A stretch of DNA of 64,000 nt, taken from the NCBI GenBank assembly GCA_009746045.1, contig RPFO01000072.1, positions 3,359,237 to 3,423,236 on the forward strand, in the 5' to 3' direction. The position numbers were made by a program, and so were the translations under genes. The stretch is from Mesostigma viride. Taxonomy: Eukaryota; Streptophyta; Mesostigmatophyceae; Mesostigmatales; Mesostigmataceae. Of this stretch, positions 1 through 10,694 are shown in pieces (the first letter of the stretch is position 1; every line of letters begins with the position of its first letter). The notes below the pieces were generated by a model, which was not told the DNA's origin, made no database searches, and was given only the letters and a program-made list of their open reading frames with translations.

Positions 1-265
1 AGACCCCCTTTCTCCTTCATGTCACAAAGGCATGCCACAACTGCAATCGGACTCGGTAAACGATCCGGCAAGATCTGTGGGTGCAATAATTAGGTCTACC
101 CATGTGAGCATAACCAGCATATCATATCAAGGAGCATGGGCAAGTAATCTGAGGATAGCCAGGACGTAGCATGGTTGTACAAGGACTACGCTAAGGCTGT
201 GGCTGGTGGTGTAGGTATACCGTGTGTTAGCGGTGCACGCACGTGACTGCCGGGCATGGAAGTAA
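1..265 (-). repeat. 3' UTR copy of a LINE/ORF1-only element, cut by the window edge
   Basis: This stretch matches, with small indels, the segments at about 27,340-27,600 and 49,370-49,560. Shared blocks include CTCCTTCATG, GGCATGCCACA, TGTGGGTGCAATAA, GGGCAAGTAATCT and CGTAGCATGG. In the 27 kb copy this sequence follows the 3' stem-loop and TTAA tail of a minus-strand element, so this is read as the same 3' UTR in minus orientation. Its tail would lie left of the window. No coding capacity is visible. Confidence 0.7.
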
Positions 266-958
266 GTGGCAGCGGAATGCGGCGGCAGCGGCAGGCCGGC
301 AGTGGCGGCGGCAGCAGAAGGGGCAGCGTCAGGGGCCGGGCGGCAGCGGCAGGGCAGGGCCGAGGCCCGCGCAGCGGCATCGGCAGCAGCGGCAGCGGCA
401 GGGGGCAGCGGCAGCGGTAGGCAGGGCAGGGCAGCAGCAGTGGCATGGCGGTAGTGGCAGCAGCAGCAGCAGCGGGGGCACCTGGGGGCATGGGCAGCTA
501 GGTTCAGCGGCAGGGGTTAGCTAGTAGAGCGGCAGGGGCAGGGCGGCAGCGGCAGGGGCAGGGCGGCAGCGGCAGGGGCAGATGCATGCAACGTTATAGC
601 GACAGGGGTAGGCCGGGCAGTGAGCGGCAGTGCGGTCCGAGCGGCAGGGGTATAGCGCGGCAGGACGTAGGGGCCTGAGGGGCAGAGGCAATCAATGGCA
701 GCGGCAGAGGCAGGGCGGTAGCTGCATGCAGAGTGGCAGCGGCATGGGCATGCAGCGGCAGAGGCAGAGGCATGCACAGCAGGCCCAGGGGCAGAGGCAT
801 GCCGCGGTAGCGGCAGGGCAGGGTAGTTGCGGCAGGGCGGGATCGAGCGGAATTAGCGGGGGCAGGCTGCGGCAGGGGCAAGGGCACTGCGGGCAGGCGG
901 GTAGCGGTAGTGGCATCGGTGTCTGCAACGGCAGGGCGGCAGCGGCAGAGGCAGAGCA
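266..958. repeat. GGCAGC/GGCAGG minisatellite
   Basis: Imperfect tandem array of 6-bp words GGCAGC, GGCAGG and GGCAGA with occasional GCATGC interruptions. It leaves long open frames rich in Ala/Arg/Gly/Gln on every strand; these are composition effects and not genes. 959-1208 after it holds no recognisable feature. Confidence 0.85.
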
Positions 959-1219
959 GCATGCAACATTAGCATCCACATTTACAAAGAGGGATAAGAT
1001 CCGACCACCAAAAAAATGAAAGCGACAATCACCCTATATTATATCCGCGAGGCCAGAACTGAAGAGCGTTGCAATTGAGGATCTAAATTTTCTGACCCGA
1101 CCGTCCACAGACAGTTAGTGGCGTTCTGACCGTGCTAGGTACCGAATGCTGTGGGCGAGTGCCACATGGCTCACGTGATGGAATGGACGACGAAACATGC
1201 CTTGGCATTAGGATAGAAA

Positions 1220-1272
1220 TTAATTAATTAATTAATTAGACTCGTGCTCCCGTTGGGGAGTCACGGAGCATT
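1220..1272 (-). repeat. LINE 3' stem-loop and (TTAA)n tail
   Basis: Read on the minus strand, a stem-loop with complementary ends (TGCTCC/GGAGCA) is followed by about five TTAA units. The same arrangement is seen at 27,274, 33,261 and 49,268, and with related stems at 31,937, 39,370, 40,110 and 28,589. It is the 3' terminus from which reverse transcription would be primed. Confidence 0.8.
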
Positions 1273-1319
1273 AACCCCGATGAATGGATGGATGGGTGCA
1301 AACATTCCTACCGGTCTAA

Positions 1320-1348
1320 GGGTGGTTTTACCGGATTAGGATACATTT
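1320..1348 (+). repeat. Left terminal inverted repeat
   Basis: 29 bp, exact reverse complement of 10,574-10,602. It is followed by an inverted second copy of the AGGATACATTTG word at about 1,359-1,371, giving a short hairpin at the terminus. Confidence 0.9.
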
Positions 1349-1430
1349 GCACGGCTTCAAATGTATCCTAAATGCACCATTGGCAAACATGGTTTCTGGA
1401 CATGGTCGATATCATTAATATGTTTGGCAA

Positions 1431-1459
1431 GCATAATATGATCATGCTTGCCAAAGATG
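1431..1459. repeat. Small hairpin TGGCAAGCAT/ATGCTTGCCA
   Basis: Ten-base complementary arms separated by about nine bases, AT-rich loop. It lies in the AT-rich subterminal part of the 9.28-kb element (1,372-2,100), which holds no supported gene. Confidence 0.5.
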
Positions 1460-2109
1460 TTGTCTCTTTTCATATTTCACACATATATTATCGGCCTCGG
1501 CGTGCCATGCTTCCACGTTTGTTGTCTCTTTTCATATATTGTGAATATGATCAATAAAATTCCAAACATGACCATGTTGGAGACTTCAAGTGGAGCATCA
1601 TGATTACTGTTTTCACTATTACGTAACCCATGGTTCATGTTAACATGGCATAATGAGCAATCCTATTGACCCCATGACTAATGGTGAAGTTAATAAAGTT
1701 ACATCGTGGCACGTCACTATAGCATCAAGTTGCATCATTGTGCATAAAGTAGTTTAGCACTGAGTTGGCATGCCAACACCAGGTACACTAAATAAATTAA
1801 AACCAGAATTGATAAACAACCCAGTATCCAAATACAGTATCCATATATATGCAGGTCGTACTACAGGTACAGCCACGGCTGCCACGCGGCTTCTGCAGCG
1901 ATCACGCTCTTTCTCCTAGACAATTGCTCTACTGGTCCCTACAGGTCGGTCGACTTGGACCATGATGCGTCAAGAACAGTTAATTGACCGACTTAAACAA
2001 GATGTTTGTCTACATGCAGCTGTCTGCACCTAACTAACGCGAAACCGCGTGCTACCAAATATAGGGGCAAATGCATGAGTAACACATGTCAACGCACAAC
2101 CGGTGGAAA

Positions 2110-2600
2110 TCACGCGATACCAACCGCGGCAACAGTGGTGTGAACATAGCGGGCACTGACATGCAAAAAAGCACCAGCAGCGGCATCAGTAGCAAATTGT
2201 AGTAGCGGAACAATAGCCACTACATCAATGCAACAACACATCAGCCCAGCAACACAGCAGCAGCATGACCGTAGCACAGCAGCAGCACAACTGTAGCACA
2301 TCAACACGGCCGCATAGCAGGAGCACAAGTCAGCGCAGCAGCAACTTAGTATGCCGATTCCTGAATTTCCTATCAGTGGACTATAGTCCATTGATAGGAA
2401 ATTCACTAATAGGCAGTACTAGCTCAGCAGCACGGCAGCAATGCAGCAGTGCATCAACACAGCAGCACGACAGCAATACATCAGCGGCACGGCAGCAATG
2501 CAGCAACACATCAGCACAATAGCACAGCAGCAGTACGGCAGCAATGCAGCAGCAATAGCATGGCAGCACAGCAGCAGCAGCAGCACATGAGCAGCTCAAT
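2110..2600. repeat. CAGCA-rich triplet region
   Basis: Imperfect GCA/CAG/CAACA repeats on both sides of a short palindrome at 2,363-2,404. Cys- and Ser/Gln-rich frames here come from the repeats and are not counted as genes. Confidence 0.7.
2363..2404. repeat. 42-bp near-perfect palindrome
   Basis: GAATTTCCTATCA at the left and TGATAGGAAATTC at the right are complementary, and the centre is CTATAG. Only one base pair of 21 is mismatched. It sits alone inside CAG-type repeats and has no loop. Confidence 0.85.
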
Positions 2601-2621
2601 GACAACAACGCTGCTTGCGCT

Positions 2622-4152
2622 TCAGCAGTCGTCGTCGTCGTCATCGTCATCGGCAAGGATGAGCGCTCGCTTCCGACGCCGGGAGGCGCCTGCGTTGTTG
2701 TTCTCCGCCACAACGTCGCTGGGTGGAACCATCTCGCGCAATCGAGCCTCGGCCAGGGTGATATCCGGCGCTTGCAACGCAGGGACGACCACACCGGGGC
2801 ACCCGCAGATCTGTGCCTCCAGCTCGTGGAGAGGCACGCAAGAAACCGCGTCCTCCTCCCAACGGGCACCCCAGTACATGGCTACCATGTCGTTTTGCGT
2901 GTCGACAACAGCGACACGACCATGGTACCTGCCGTCCCGGCTTTCGGTGCGACCGTCCGCGGATGTCACACGCTCCGACGCCCAATGACACACGACTTGC
3001 CCTACGAGGTTGCGGCTGCCACTCTTGACCTGCAGCGTTACGCCTTCCCAGCATGCCTTCGCCATGCCGACGATGCCCTTCGAGCATTCAGCATCTTGCC
3101 ACTTCACGACCGGGTGTTCCGCGTCATAGGGCACCTCCTTCAGCGCCTTTAGGCACTCCTTGGTGAGCTTTTCGTTCGCACCCAAGGAGACTCCATGGGG
3201 CGGCTGACCTCGCTTGCCCACCACTTGTGTCAAGACGAGGTCTGAGGCGGTGATGATCACCGTGTGCGCCGCAGTGGTTGGCGGATGGGGCCATTGCGCA
3301 ATGTCTGTATTCCACGGGTGCCACGTGTCATGCAAATGCTTAGCGCGGTATACAAAGAGCTCAATAGAAGGTTGGCCGCCATCCTCCTTCGCAACCACCT
3401 CCTTGATGATGCCAACGAGGACTGGAGTCCACGTGAGCTTCGAGTTGCAGAGAATACCAGCTGAAGGGTGCCAGTATAGAACAGCGGAGCCTTTCTCAAC
3501 GCCTTGCATGCGCTTCAAGTAAGCGACCTTGGCTGCCATGGCCCTGTCTTCTGCCGCCCATTCCTGCTGTGTGTGGCCATCATGACGAACTCGGTCTACC
3601 AGCGGGGTGACGCGCACCGCCTCTGCGTCGACCAACGCCATGAAGTGCTCTTCTTGCGTCGGTGGTGGTTCAGGCGCTGCATCGTGCTCACGCAGGGCGG
3701 AGATGTCCGCGCGAGATGGCCACGGCAAAGGGCGCCACTCCTCAGGCACCTCCTCAGGGGCATGTGGGACTTGACTTGCGAAAAAAGGCCTTGTTTGGCT
3801 TGATGGTGTCGGGCGGAAAGTACCACTGCCAGATGCCATGGGGCAACTTCTCGACCCTTGTTTTGATCGACTCCAGCTCCTTCCCCAGAAACTCCATGTT
3901 CAATGGTGCGAAGGCTGGGGTGTCCTGCAACATCGGAATGCGGTCTGGATCCACAAGTCGGACGCCAAACAGCGGCCGCCCCTCCGCATCAAACCTGTAT
4001 GGCTGTGTCATCGCCTTCCCGCACCGTGGCGCGCCTTCCTGTCGAGTCCCCGCGGGCTGCCACGGCGTCTTTTGGGACTCCGTGGTCCGGTAGGACAACC
4101 AGGTCTCTGTGTTGCCCTGTACCTGGAAGAAGACGGCGTGGTGCACCTTCAT
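2622..4152 (-). CDS. Unrecognised protein of the 9.28-kb element, with one frameshift
   Basis: Two overlapping minus-strand frames. The first runs from an ATG at 4,152 to 3,754 (132 codons) and includes a Trp/Tyr-rich stretch ending WQWYFPPD. The second runs from 3,839 to 2,622 (405 codons). The first frame's text fades just where the second starts to look protein-like, beside an A6 run near 3,781-3,786. One ~500-residue protein with a 1-nt frameshift is therefore likelier than two genes. The C-terminal half has many Trp/His/Cys residues and ends in a basic patch (RRRKR) followed by eight Asp, encoded by a TCG/TCA run at about 2,625-2,655. I recognise no family. It could be the element's own protein or cargo. 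An in-frame ATG at 3,839 is an alternative start. Confidence 0.5.
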
Positions 4153-4159
4153 TGAGCGA

Positions 4160-5168
4160 CCGCGTTTTTCAGGCACCGGCTGTGCCGCTCCGCCGCTCCG
4201 CCGCTCCGCCGCCCGCCGGCTGCGCCGCCGGCCCGCCGCGCGCCGGCTGCCCCGCCCCGTAGCCCGTCGACAGGCTGCCCCGCCCCGCCGCATGCCAGCT
4301 GCGCCGGCCCGCCGCCCACGCGCGCCGGCAGCGCCGTTGGCCCCCCGCGCGCCGACGGCCCTGCCCCGCCGCCCGTTGACAGCCCCGCCCCGCCGCATGC
4401 CAGCTGCGCCGGCCCGCCGCCCATGCGCGCCGGCAGCGCCGCTGGCCCCCGCGCGCCGACGGCCCTGCCCCGCCGCCCGTCGACTGCCCCGCCCCGCCGC
4501 CCGTCGACAGCCCTGCCCCGCCGCATGCAGGCTGCGCCGCCGCTGCCACCTCGCTGCGCGCTGGCTGCGCCACCTCGCCGCCCGCCGACGGCGCCGCCCC
4601 GCCGCGCACCGGCTGCCCCGCCCCGCCGCCTGTCGACTGCCCCGCCCCGCCGCATGCCAGCTGCGCCGGCCCGCCGCCCACGCGCGCCGGCAGCGCCGCT
4701 GGCCCCCCGCGCGCTGACGGCCCTGCCCCGCCGCCCGTCGACTGCCCCGCCCCGCCGCCCGTCGACAGCCCCGACCCACCGCATGCCAGGTGCGCCGGCC
4801 CGCCGCCCGCGCGCGCCGGCAGCGCCGCTGGCCCCCCGCGCGCCGACGGCCCTGCCCCGCCGCCCGTCAACAGCCCTGCCCCGACGCCCGTCGACAGCCC
4901 CGCCCCGCCGCATGCCAGCTGCGCCGGCCCGCTGCCCACGCGCGCCGGCAGCGCCGCTGGCCCTGCCCCGCCGCCCGTCGACTGCCCCGCCCCGCCGCCC
5001 GTCGACAGCCCTGCCCCGCCGCATGCCAGGTGCGCCGGCCCGCCGCCCGCGCGCACCGGCAGCGCCGCTGGCCCCCCGCGCGCCGACGGCCCTGCCCCGC
5101 CGCCCGTCGACAGCCCCGCCCCGCCGCATGCCAGCTGCGCCGGCCGGCCGCCCATGCGCGCCATGCGC
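4160..5168. repeat. GC-rich minisatellite with ~100-bp higher-order unit
   Basis: Nearly pure G+C array built from words such as CCCCGCCGCCCGTCGAC, GCATGCCAGCTGCGCCGG and GCGCGCCGGCAGCGCCGCTGG. They recur in the same order roughly every 95-130 bp, with partial units between. All six frames stay open for hundreds of codons (Pro/Arg/Ala or Gly/Ala/Arg), a product of the repeat. Confidence 0.9.
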
Positions 5169-6239
5169 TTCGCAGGTCCATTGGGATCATGAGGCCTGCG
5201 CAGAATCTCACCTCGGAGGCCCGTGCTACTTCTAGTAAGATGCTTGCATTTTCAATGCGTCACCTATATGCAGGCATAGAGGGTGGTACATGGCGCTAGA
5301 CTCATCAAGGGATAGGAGCCATGCCCTCAGCAATTACTCACCTCCTGGCCCTTGCTGTTGCGGTCTCGGATGAAGATGATGGTCTACACGCCGCCGCATG
5401 CAAACAAGGAATGAGAGACAAAGCCGTGCGAGGCCAATATGGGCACAGTGAGAGAAACAAGTCGACGCGAACCTACATCACGAGTGTCAGCGAAGGGGAC
5501 CCATGGGAGAAGTCTCCCTCCCATGGTATCATTCACGGACACACGCAGCGGCCATGGGAACAGCCAAAACAGCAGGTTCACACACGCAAGGGCAACGACC
5601 TGCAGTGCCTGACCAGCATGTCGGTCAGTTGTGATTGGCAAGGCAGAGCCACACACACCAGGTACACGCTGCATGGGCAGGGAAGACGCTCTTACATGAG
5701 AAAAAGCGAGGAAACGTGCGCGAGAAGGATATTAAGAGCGATCCGCGCTAGAAGGATGCTACAATAGCATCATATATTCAAGAATTAGCAAAGAAAGATG
5801 TAGAAAAGAGACAAAAGAAAGAAATACGAGAGAAAGCAAAGACAGGGAGCTGCCAAACAGGGCAGACAAAAGGTTACGAGCGGCAAGAGTTGTGAACGCT
5901 GCACTTGATTGCTTTCTCTGACTTGTCAACTGCGAAGAGTGACTGACTTACCTCTCTGGAAATGGTATGCTCAGCATCCCATGGTAATGAAATGGTGAGC
6001 TATGCTGTCAGACATGCCTATATAACATAGCTACCCTAGGGTCCTAATACAAAACTAGAAATCAAACCATACCGTGAGTTTCCCGGCTCGCACGGCCTCC
6101 TCCCTTTGTGCCGACGCCTGCAAACACAACGGGCCGTGGAGGAGGGTGGAAAGGTGGGCAAGTGTGGAGGAGTTTGGGGGGGACCGGGTTGAGCAGCGGT
6201 GGGGGAAAGATGTGCCGGTCATGATGTTGTCAACTACAG
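5169..6239. other. Unassigned sequence inside the 9.28-kb element
   Basis: A frame of 148 codons at 5,321-5,767 (+) has no recognisable domain or convincing composition. An A/G-rich stretch lies at about 5,780-5,880. I see no supported gene, RNA or repeat. Confidence 0.5.
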
Positions 6240-6575
6240 CTGTTGTATCGTGATTCACCTTCAATAAGTCTACTGTTCTACATCCGGTGGTGGATGGACA
6301 CAAGCAATAAAGGCCCCGCCCACAACTCAGATTTCTTTAGAAAATCTACTGATCTACATTCGATGGCGCCTTCACAGAAGCAGGAAACTCCGCCCACCGG
6401 TCAAATGTGACGCCCAACAAAGCCCCAACTTATTTCTTCAAGAAGTATACTGTTTTACATCCGGTAGTGCTTGGACAGAAGCAATATGTAAAGCCCGCCC
6501 ACAAATCGGATTTCTTTACGAAAAACCTGTTTTACATTCGATGGGGTCTTGACAGATTCAAGCAGCAATACTCGT
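6240..6575. repeat. Imperfect ~80-bp direct repeats
   Basis: The phrase TCTACTGTTCTACATCCGGT, then an AGAAGCAATA-like block, GCCCGCCCACAA and TTTCTTTA, recurs three to four times with alternating half-units (near 6,268, 6,345, 6,448 and 6,530). No gene is visible. Confidence 0.6.
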
Positions 6576-6639
6576 TTCTACCTGCGTGCGACTGCAGCGG
6601 CCGAGTGCTGCAACTTGCCTTCACGTCCCAGTCTTCACG

Positions 6640-8010
6640 TGTCAGTCCTGGTCTTCACGTCTTCACGTCTTCACGTCTTCACGTCTTCACGTCTTCACGT
6701 CTTCACGTCTTCACGACTTCACCTGAACTTGCGGCGTATCGTATCTTTGATACCTTGCATGCACGTCTTCACGTCTTCACGTCTTCACCGCGTCTTCACC
6801 TGTCTTCACCACGTCTTCACGTCTTCGCGTCTTCACGTCTTCACGGCTTCACCTGAACACCTGAACTTCACCTGAACTTGCCGTATCGTGTCTTCACGTC
6901 TTCACGTCTTCACGTCTTCACGTCTTCACCGCGTCTTCACCTGTCTTCACCACGTCTTCACGGCTTCACGGCTTCACGTCTTCACGGCTTCACCTGAACA
7001 CCTGAACTTCACCTGAACTTGCCGTATCGTGTCTTCACGTCTTCACGTCTTCACGTCTTCACGTCTTCACGTCTTCACCGCGTCTTCACCTGTCTTCACC
7101 ACGTCTTCACGTCTTCGCGTCTTCACGTCTTCACGGCTTCACCTGAACACCTGAACTTCACCTGAACTTGCCGTATCGTGTCTTCACGTCTTCACGTCTT
7201 CACGTCTTCACGTCTTCACCGCGTCTTCACCTGTCTTCACCACGTCTTCACGGCTTCACGGCTTCACGTCTTCACGGCTTCACCTGAACACCTGAACTTC
7301 ACCTGAACTTGCCGTATCGTGTCTTCACGTCTTCACGTCTTCACGTCTTCACGTCTTCACGTCTTCACCGCGTCTTCACCTGTCTTCACCACGTCTTCAC
7401 GTCTTCGCGTCTTCACGGCTTCACGGCTTCACCTGAACACCTGAACTTCACCTGAACTTGCCGTATCGTGTCTTCACGTCTTCACGTCTTCACGTCTTCA
7501 CGTCTTCACGTCTTCACCGCGTCTTCACCTGTCTTCACCACGTCTTCACGGCTTCACGGCTTCACGTCTTCACGGCTTCACCTGAACACCTGAACTTCAC
7601 CTGAACTTGCCGTATCGTGTCTTCACGTCTTCACGTCTTCACGTCTTCACGTCTTCACGTCTTCACCGCGTCTTCACCTGTCTTCACCACGTCTTCACGG
7701 CCTCACGGCTTCACGTCTTCACGGCTTCACCTGAACACCTGAACTTCACCTGAACTTGCCGTATCGTGTCTTCACGTCTTCACGTCTTCACGTCTTCACG
7801 TCTTCACGTCTTCACCGCGTCTTCACCTGTCTTCACCACGTCTTCACGGCTTCACGGCTTCACGTCTTCACGGCTTCACCTGAACACCTGAACTTCACCT
7901 GAACTTGCCGTATCGTGTCTTCACGTCTTCACGTCTTCACGTCTTCACGTCTTCACCGCGTCTTCACCTGTCTTCACCACGTCTTCACGGCTTCACCTGA
8001 ACACCTGAAC
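6640..8010. repeat. GTCTTCAC satellite with ~145-bp higher-order units
   Basis: The basic monomer is 8 bp (GTCTTCAC). Variants (GGCTTCAC, CGTCTTCACCG, CTGTCTTCACCA) and the spacer CACCTGAACACCTGAACTTC are arranged in a fixed order. The marker GCCGTATCGTG recurs near 6,880, 7,020, 7,170, 7,310, 7,460, 7,608, 7,757 and 7,907, so eight units of 140-150 bp are present. Two unit types, with and without GGCTTCACGGCTTCAC, partly alternate. Confidence 0.9.
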
Positions 8011-8177
8011 TTTGCGTATCGTATCTTTCATACATTGCATCATTTGCATGCCTTGGAGCTGCACGTCTTCAAGCAGTGTCACCCAGTTCCCGCTTGATTC
8101 AAATGCACTTCGCGCTTGAATTCGTGACTTCGCCCCGCTCAAGGTGGAAAGAATGATGGGCACTAGCCACGGGAACT

Positions 8178-8525
8178 ATGCCCGATGCTGATAGCCGAAG
8201 CGATGACATGGACGAATTGATTGATTTGTGTTATGCCGGGGACGATTGTAGAAAATGGGTGCTAGGAAAGAAATCTGGTGCCATGAAAGTAGATTTTTTG
8301 GCCGGTGCAAACCACCAATGCGCCGGCCGATGTGGCAAGGTCCTGCACGGCAGCCAGAGCGCACCCAGCCAGAGCGTACCCAGCCGCTGCCGCCGCCGAC
8401 CCCCGTACTGGTGGGCGTGGAACAGACGATGAGAGAGATGCAACGAGCTATGGAGAACCAAAGCAAGAAGGTTGAAGAGCTTGGTTTGCAGCTGCGTCAA
8501 GAGGTGCAGAAACAAGTGGTCCAGC

Positions 8526-8564
<39 letters not shown>

Positions 8565-8601
8565 TGCAGCAGCAACTGCAGCAGCAACTGCAGCAACAAC
8601 T

Positions 8602-8670
<69 letters not shown>

Positions 8671-8806
8671 CTTCAGTTCCCGCAGGCAGCGTCGGCAATG
8701 TCGCAGTTTCCACAGGCATTGTCGGCACTGCAGCAGTTTTCGCAGGGACCGTCGGCAGCAGAGCAGTTCCCGCAGGGATCATCGGTGGTGCAGCAGTTCT
8801 TTGTGA
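8178..8806 (+). CDS. Possible coiled-coil/polyglutamine protein, broken
   Basis: A frame opening at 8,178 encodes an acidic start (MPDADSRSDDMDELIDLCYA) and runs to 8,432. A second frame, 8,255-8,806, encodes a Pro-rich linker, a heptad-like helix (TMREMQRAMENQSKKVEEL, about residues 56-75) and then over 40 Gln from a CAG tract at 8,529-8,668 with CTG interruptions. Reading both as one protein needs a frame change near 8,330. The CAG tract makes the second half easy to over-read, and I recognise no family. Confidence 0.3.
8529..8668. repeat. (CAG)n trinucleotide tract
   Basis: About 140 bp of CAG units with four or five CTG/CAA interruptions in the first half and a pure run in the second. 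Confidence 0.95.
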
Positions 8807-8881
8807 GTCATTCGTGTAGTGTTGAGTGGGTGGGGTGGGGGGTGTGTGTGGGGGGGGGGTGTAGGGGGGTTTGACTGTGTG

Positions 8882-9870
8882 ACTGCGTGGCTGCTTGGCT
8901 GGAAAGGAGGGTGCGTGGCTGTGTGGCTGCGTGGCTGCGCTGCTGCGTGGCTGCGTGGCTGCGTGGCTGCGTGGCTGCGTGGCTGCGTGGCTGCGCTGCT
9001 GCGTGGCTGCGTGGCTGCGTGGCTGTGTGGCTGCGTGGCTGCGCTGCTGCGTGGCTGCGTGGCTGCGCTGCTGCGTGGCTGCGTGGCTGGAAAGGAGGGT
9101 GCGTGGCTGTGTGGCTGCGTGGCTGCGCTGCTGCGTGGCTGCGTGGCTGCTTGGCTGGAAAGGAGGGTGCGTGGCTGTGTGGCTGCGTGGCTGCGCTGCT
9201 GCGTGGCTGCGTGGCTGCGTGGCTGCGTGGCTGCGTGGCTGCGTGGCTGCGTGGCTGCGTGGCTGCGTGGCTGGAAAGGAGGGTGCGTGGCTGTGTGGCT
9301 GCGTGGCTGCGCTGCTGCGTGGCTGCGTGGCTGCGTGGCTGCGCTGCTGCGTGGCTGCGTGGCTGCGTGGCTGTGTGGCTGCGTGGCTGCGCTGCTGCGT
9401 GGCTGCGTGGCTGCGTGGCTGCGTGGCTGCTTGGCTGGAAAGGAGGGTGCGTGGCTGTGTGGCTGCGTGGCTGCGCTGCTGCGTGGCTGCGTGGCTGCGT
9501 GGCTGGAAAGGAGGGTGCGTGGCTGTGTGGCTGCGTGGCTGCGCTGCTGCGTGGCTGCGTGGCTGCGTGGCTGCGTGGCTGCTTGGCTGGAAAGGAGGGT
9601 GCGTGGCTGTGTGGCTGCGTGTAGCTGCGCTGCTGCGTGGCTGCGTGGCTGCGTGGCTGCGTGGCTGCGTGGCTGCGTGGCTGCGTGGCTGGAAAGGAGG
9701 GTGCGTGGCTGTGTGGCTGCGTGGCTGCGCTGCTGCGTGGCTGCGTGGCTGCGTGGCTGCGTGGCTGGCTGGGGGGGGGGGGGTGCCGGGTGCGTGGATG
9801 CGTGGATGTGTGGCTGGGTGGGTGCGTCACTGCGTGGCTGGCTGGCTCTGTGGCTGCGTGGGCGGCTGGA
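8882..9870. repeat. GCGTGGCT satellite with higher-order units
   Basis: Monomer of 8 bp (GCGTGGCT), with variants GCGCTGCT, GTGTGGCT and GCTTGGCT. The marker GGAAAGGAGGGTGCGTGGCT recurs about nine times at variable spacing (8,901, 9,089, 9,157, 9,272, 9,437, 9,505, 9,589 and 9,690). Long Ala/Trp/Leu/Arg/Gly/Cys frames here are repeat artefacts. A G10 run lies at about 9,771. Confidence 0.9.
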
Positions 9871-10573
9871 TGGCCGGGTCAGCGTGGCTTCGTGTTCAAT
9901 GGGATGCTAATATGTTGTTGCCTTTGGATGCCACAGTTCATGGATTCTTTTGTTCACATGCAGGTGCTGCCGTCTTCCCCATCGACGTCGTCAAGACCGA
10001 TGTCGCCAAGAAGGATGATGCAATCACTCTCGGCCATGTTTAACTCATGTGGGCCTTCATGGCCATACGGGAAATATTATTGAATCAGTTCTTTGACACT
10101 GAGTTGGCACTACGCAACACCTTTGATGCACATGAGTGCAGGGCGCATGTGTTGAAACCATGCAACCATGGCGATCCCTCAAAAAGTTTGGTTATGTAAT
10201 AAGTGACACAATTATTCCGGACGTATGATGGCCCAACGTCCTGTAAGGTTGAGTTGTCTTGGAGGAGGAGCGTGATGACCGCGGAAGCCGCGTGGGTGTC
10301 TGTAGTGCTATATCTTGAAGATGTACGGTCTTGGAAGAGTTATGGTCTTGGAATCATATAATAATGAACTTGGAATAAAGTTGCGGGCAGCCTTCAATTG
10401 GCATATGTTGTCTCATTGATGTTGTCTCATTGCGTTAATGGGTCAATTGTCTTAGTTTATATAATGTATATCTTGGGAAACTCATTGCTTCAATAAAATG
10501 CATGCTAGGCGCAATCAACCCCCACAAACACATCTGAAAACTGCACAGTGCATCAAATGTATCCTAGACAAAA
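9871..10573. other. Right interior of the 9.28-kb element
   Basis: A short open stretch at 9,960-10,083 (+) has unremarkable composition and could be a last exon of the frame at 8,178. The rest is moderately AT-rich, with AATAAA-like words at about 10,371 and 10,494. No gene is supported. Confidence 0.45.
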
Positions 10574-10602
10574 AAATGTATCCTAATCCGGTAAAACCAC
10601 CC
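10574..10602 (-). repeat. Right terminal inverted repeat
   Basis: Exact reverse complement of 1,320-1,348. A second direct copy of the AGGATACATTTG word lies just inside (about 10,554-10,566). Confidence 0.9.
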
Positions 10603-10694
10603 TAATCTATCTACATTGGCTACATACTACATCTATCTAGCAACATTCTAACTACATCATCTATCTAGGCAGCCGCACGCTGCCCTAGGGGGAG

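Larger units (their letters stand above)
1317..10605. mobile_element. 9.28-kb terminal-inverted-repeat element with TAA duplication
   Basis: Ends at 1,320-1,348 and 10,574-10,602 are perfect 29-bp inverted repeats starting GGGTGGTTTTACCGGATTAG. The flanking trinucleotide TAA occurs at 1,317-1,319 and 10,603-10,605. An unoccupied paralogue of the same LINE 3' UTR exists at about 33,370-33,395, where CCTACCGGTC runs directly into the AGCTATCTACAT-type sequence that follows the insert here. A GGG/CCC end plus a 3-bp TWA-type duplication fits the PIF/Harbinger superfamily, but I see no DDE transposase or Myb-like protein. The interior holds one long unrecognised gene (2,622-4,152), a polyglutamine frame (8,178-8,806) and several satellite arrays. 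Confidence 0.8.

Noticed and set aside
243-1019. Several long Ala/Arg/Gly/Gln frames on both strands
   Set aside because: They overlap in all frames of a GGCAGC minisatellite; composition artefact.
4109-5299. Frames of 200-340 codons, Pro/Arg/Ala or Gly/Ala rich
   Set aside because: Stop-free only because the GC minisatellite lacks TAA/TAG/TGA words; no domain.
8808-10043. Frames of 245-382 codons rich in Ala/Trp/Leu/Cys or Ser/His/Pro
   Set aside because: Translated GCGTGGCT satellite; equivalent frames exist in several phases and on both strands.
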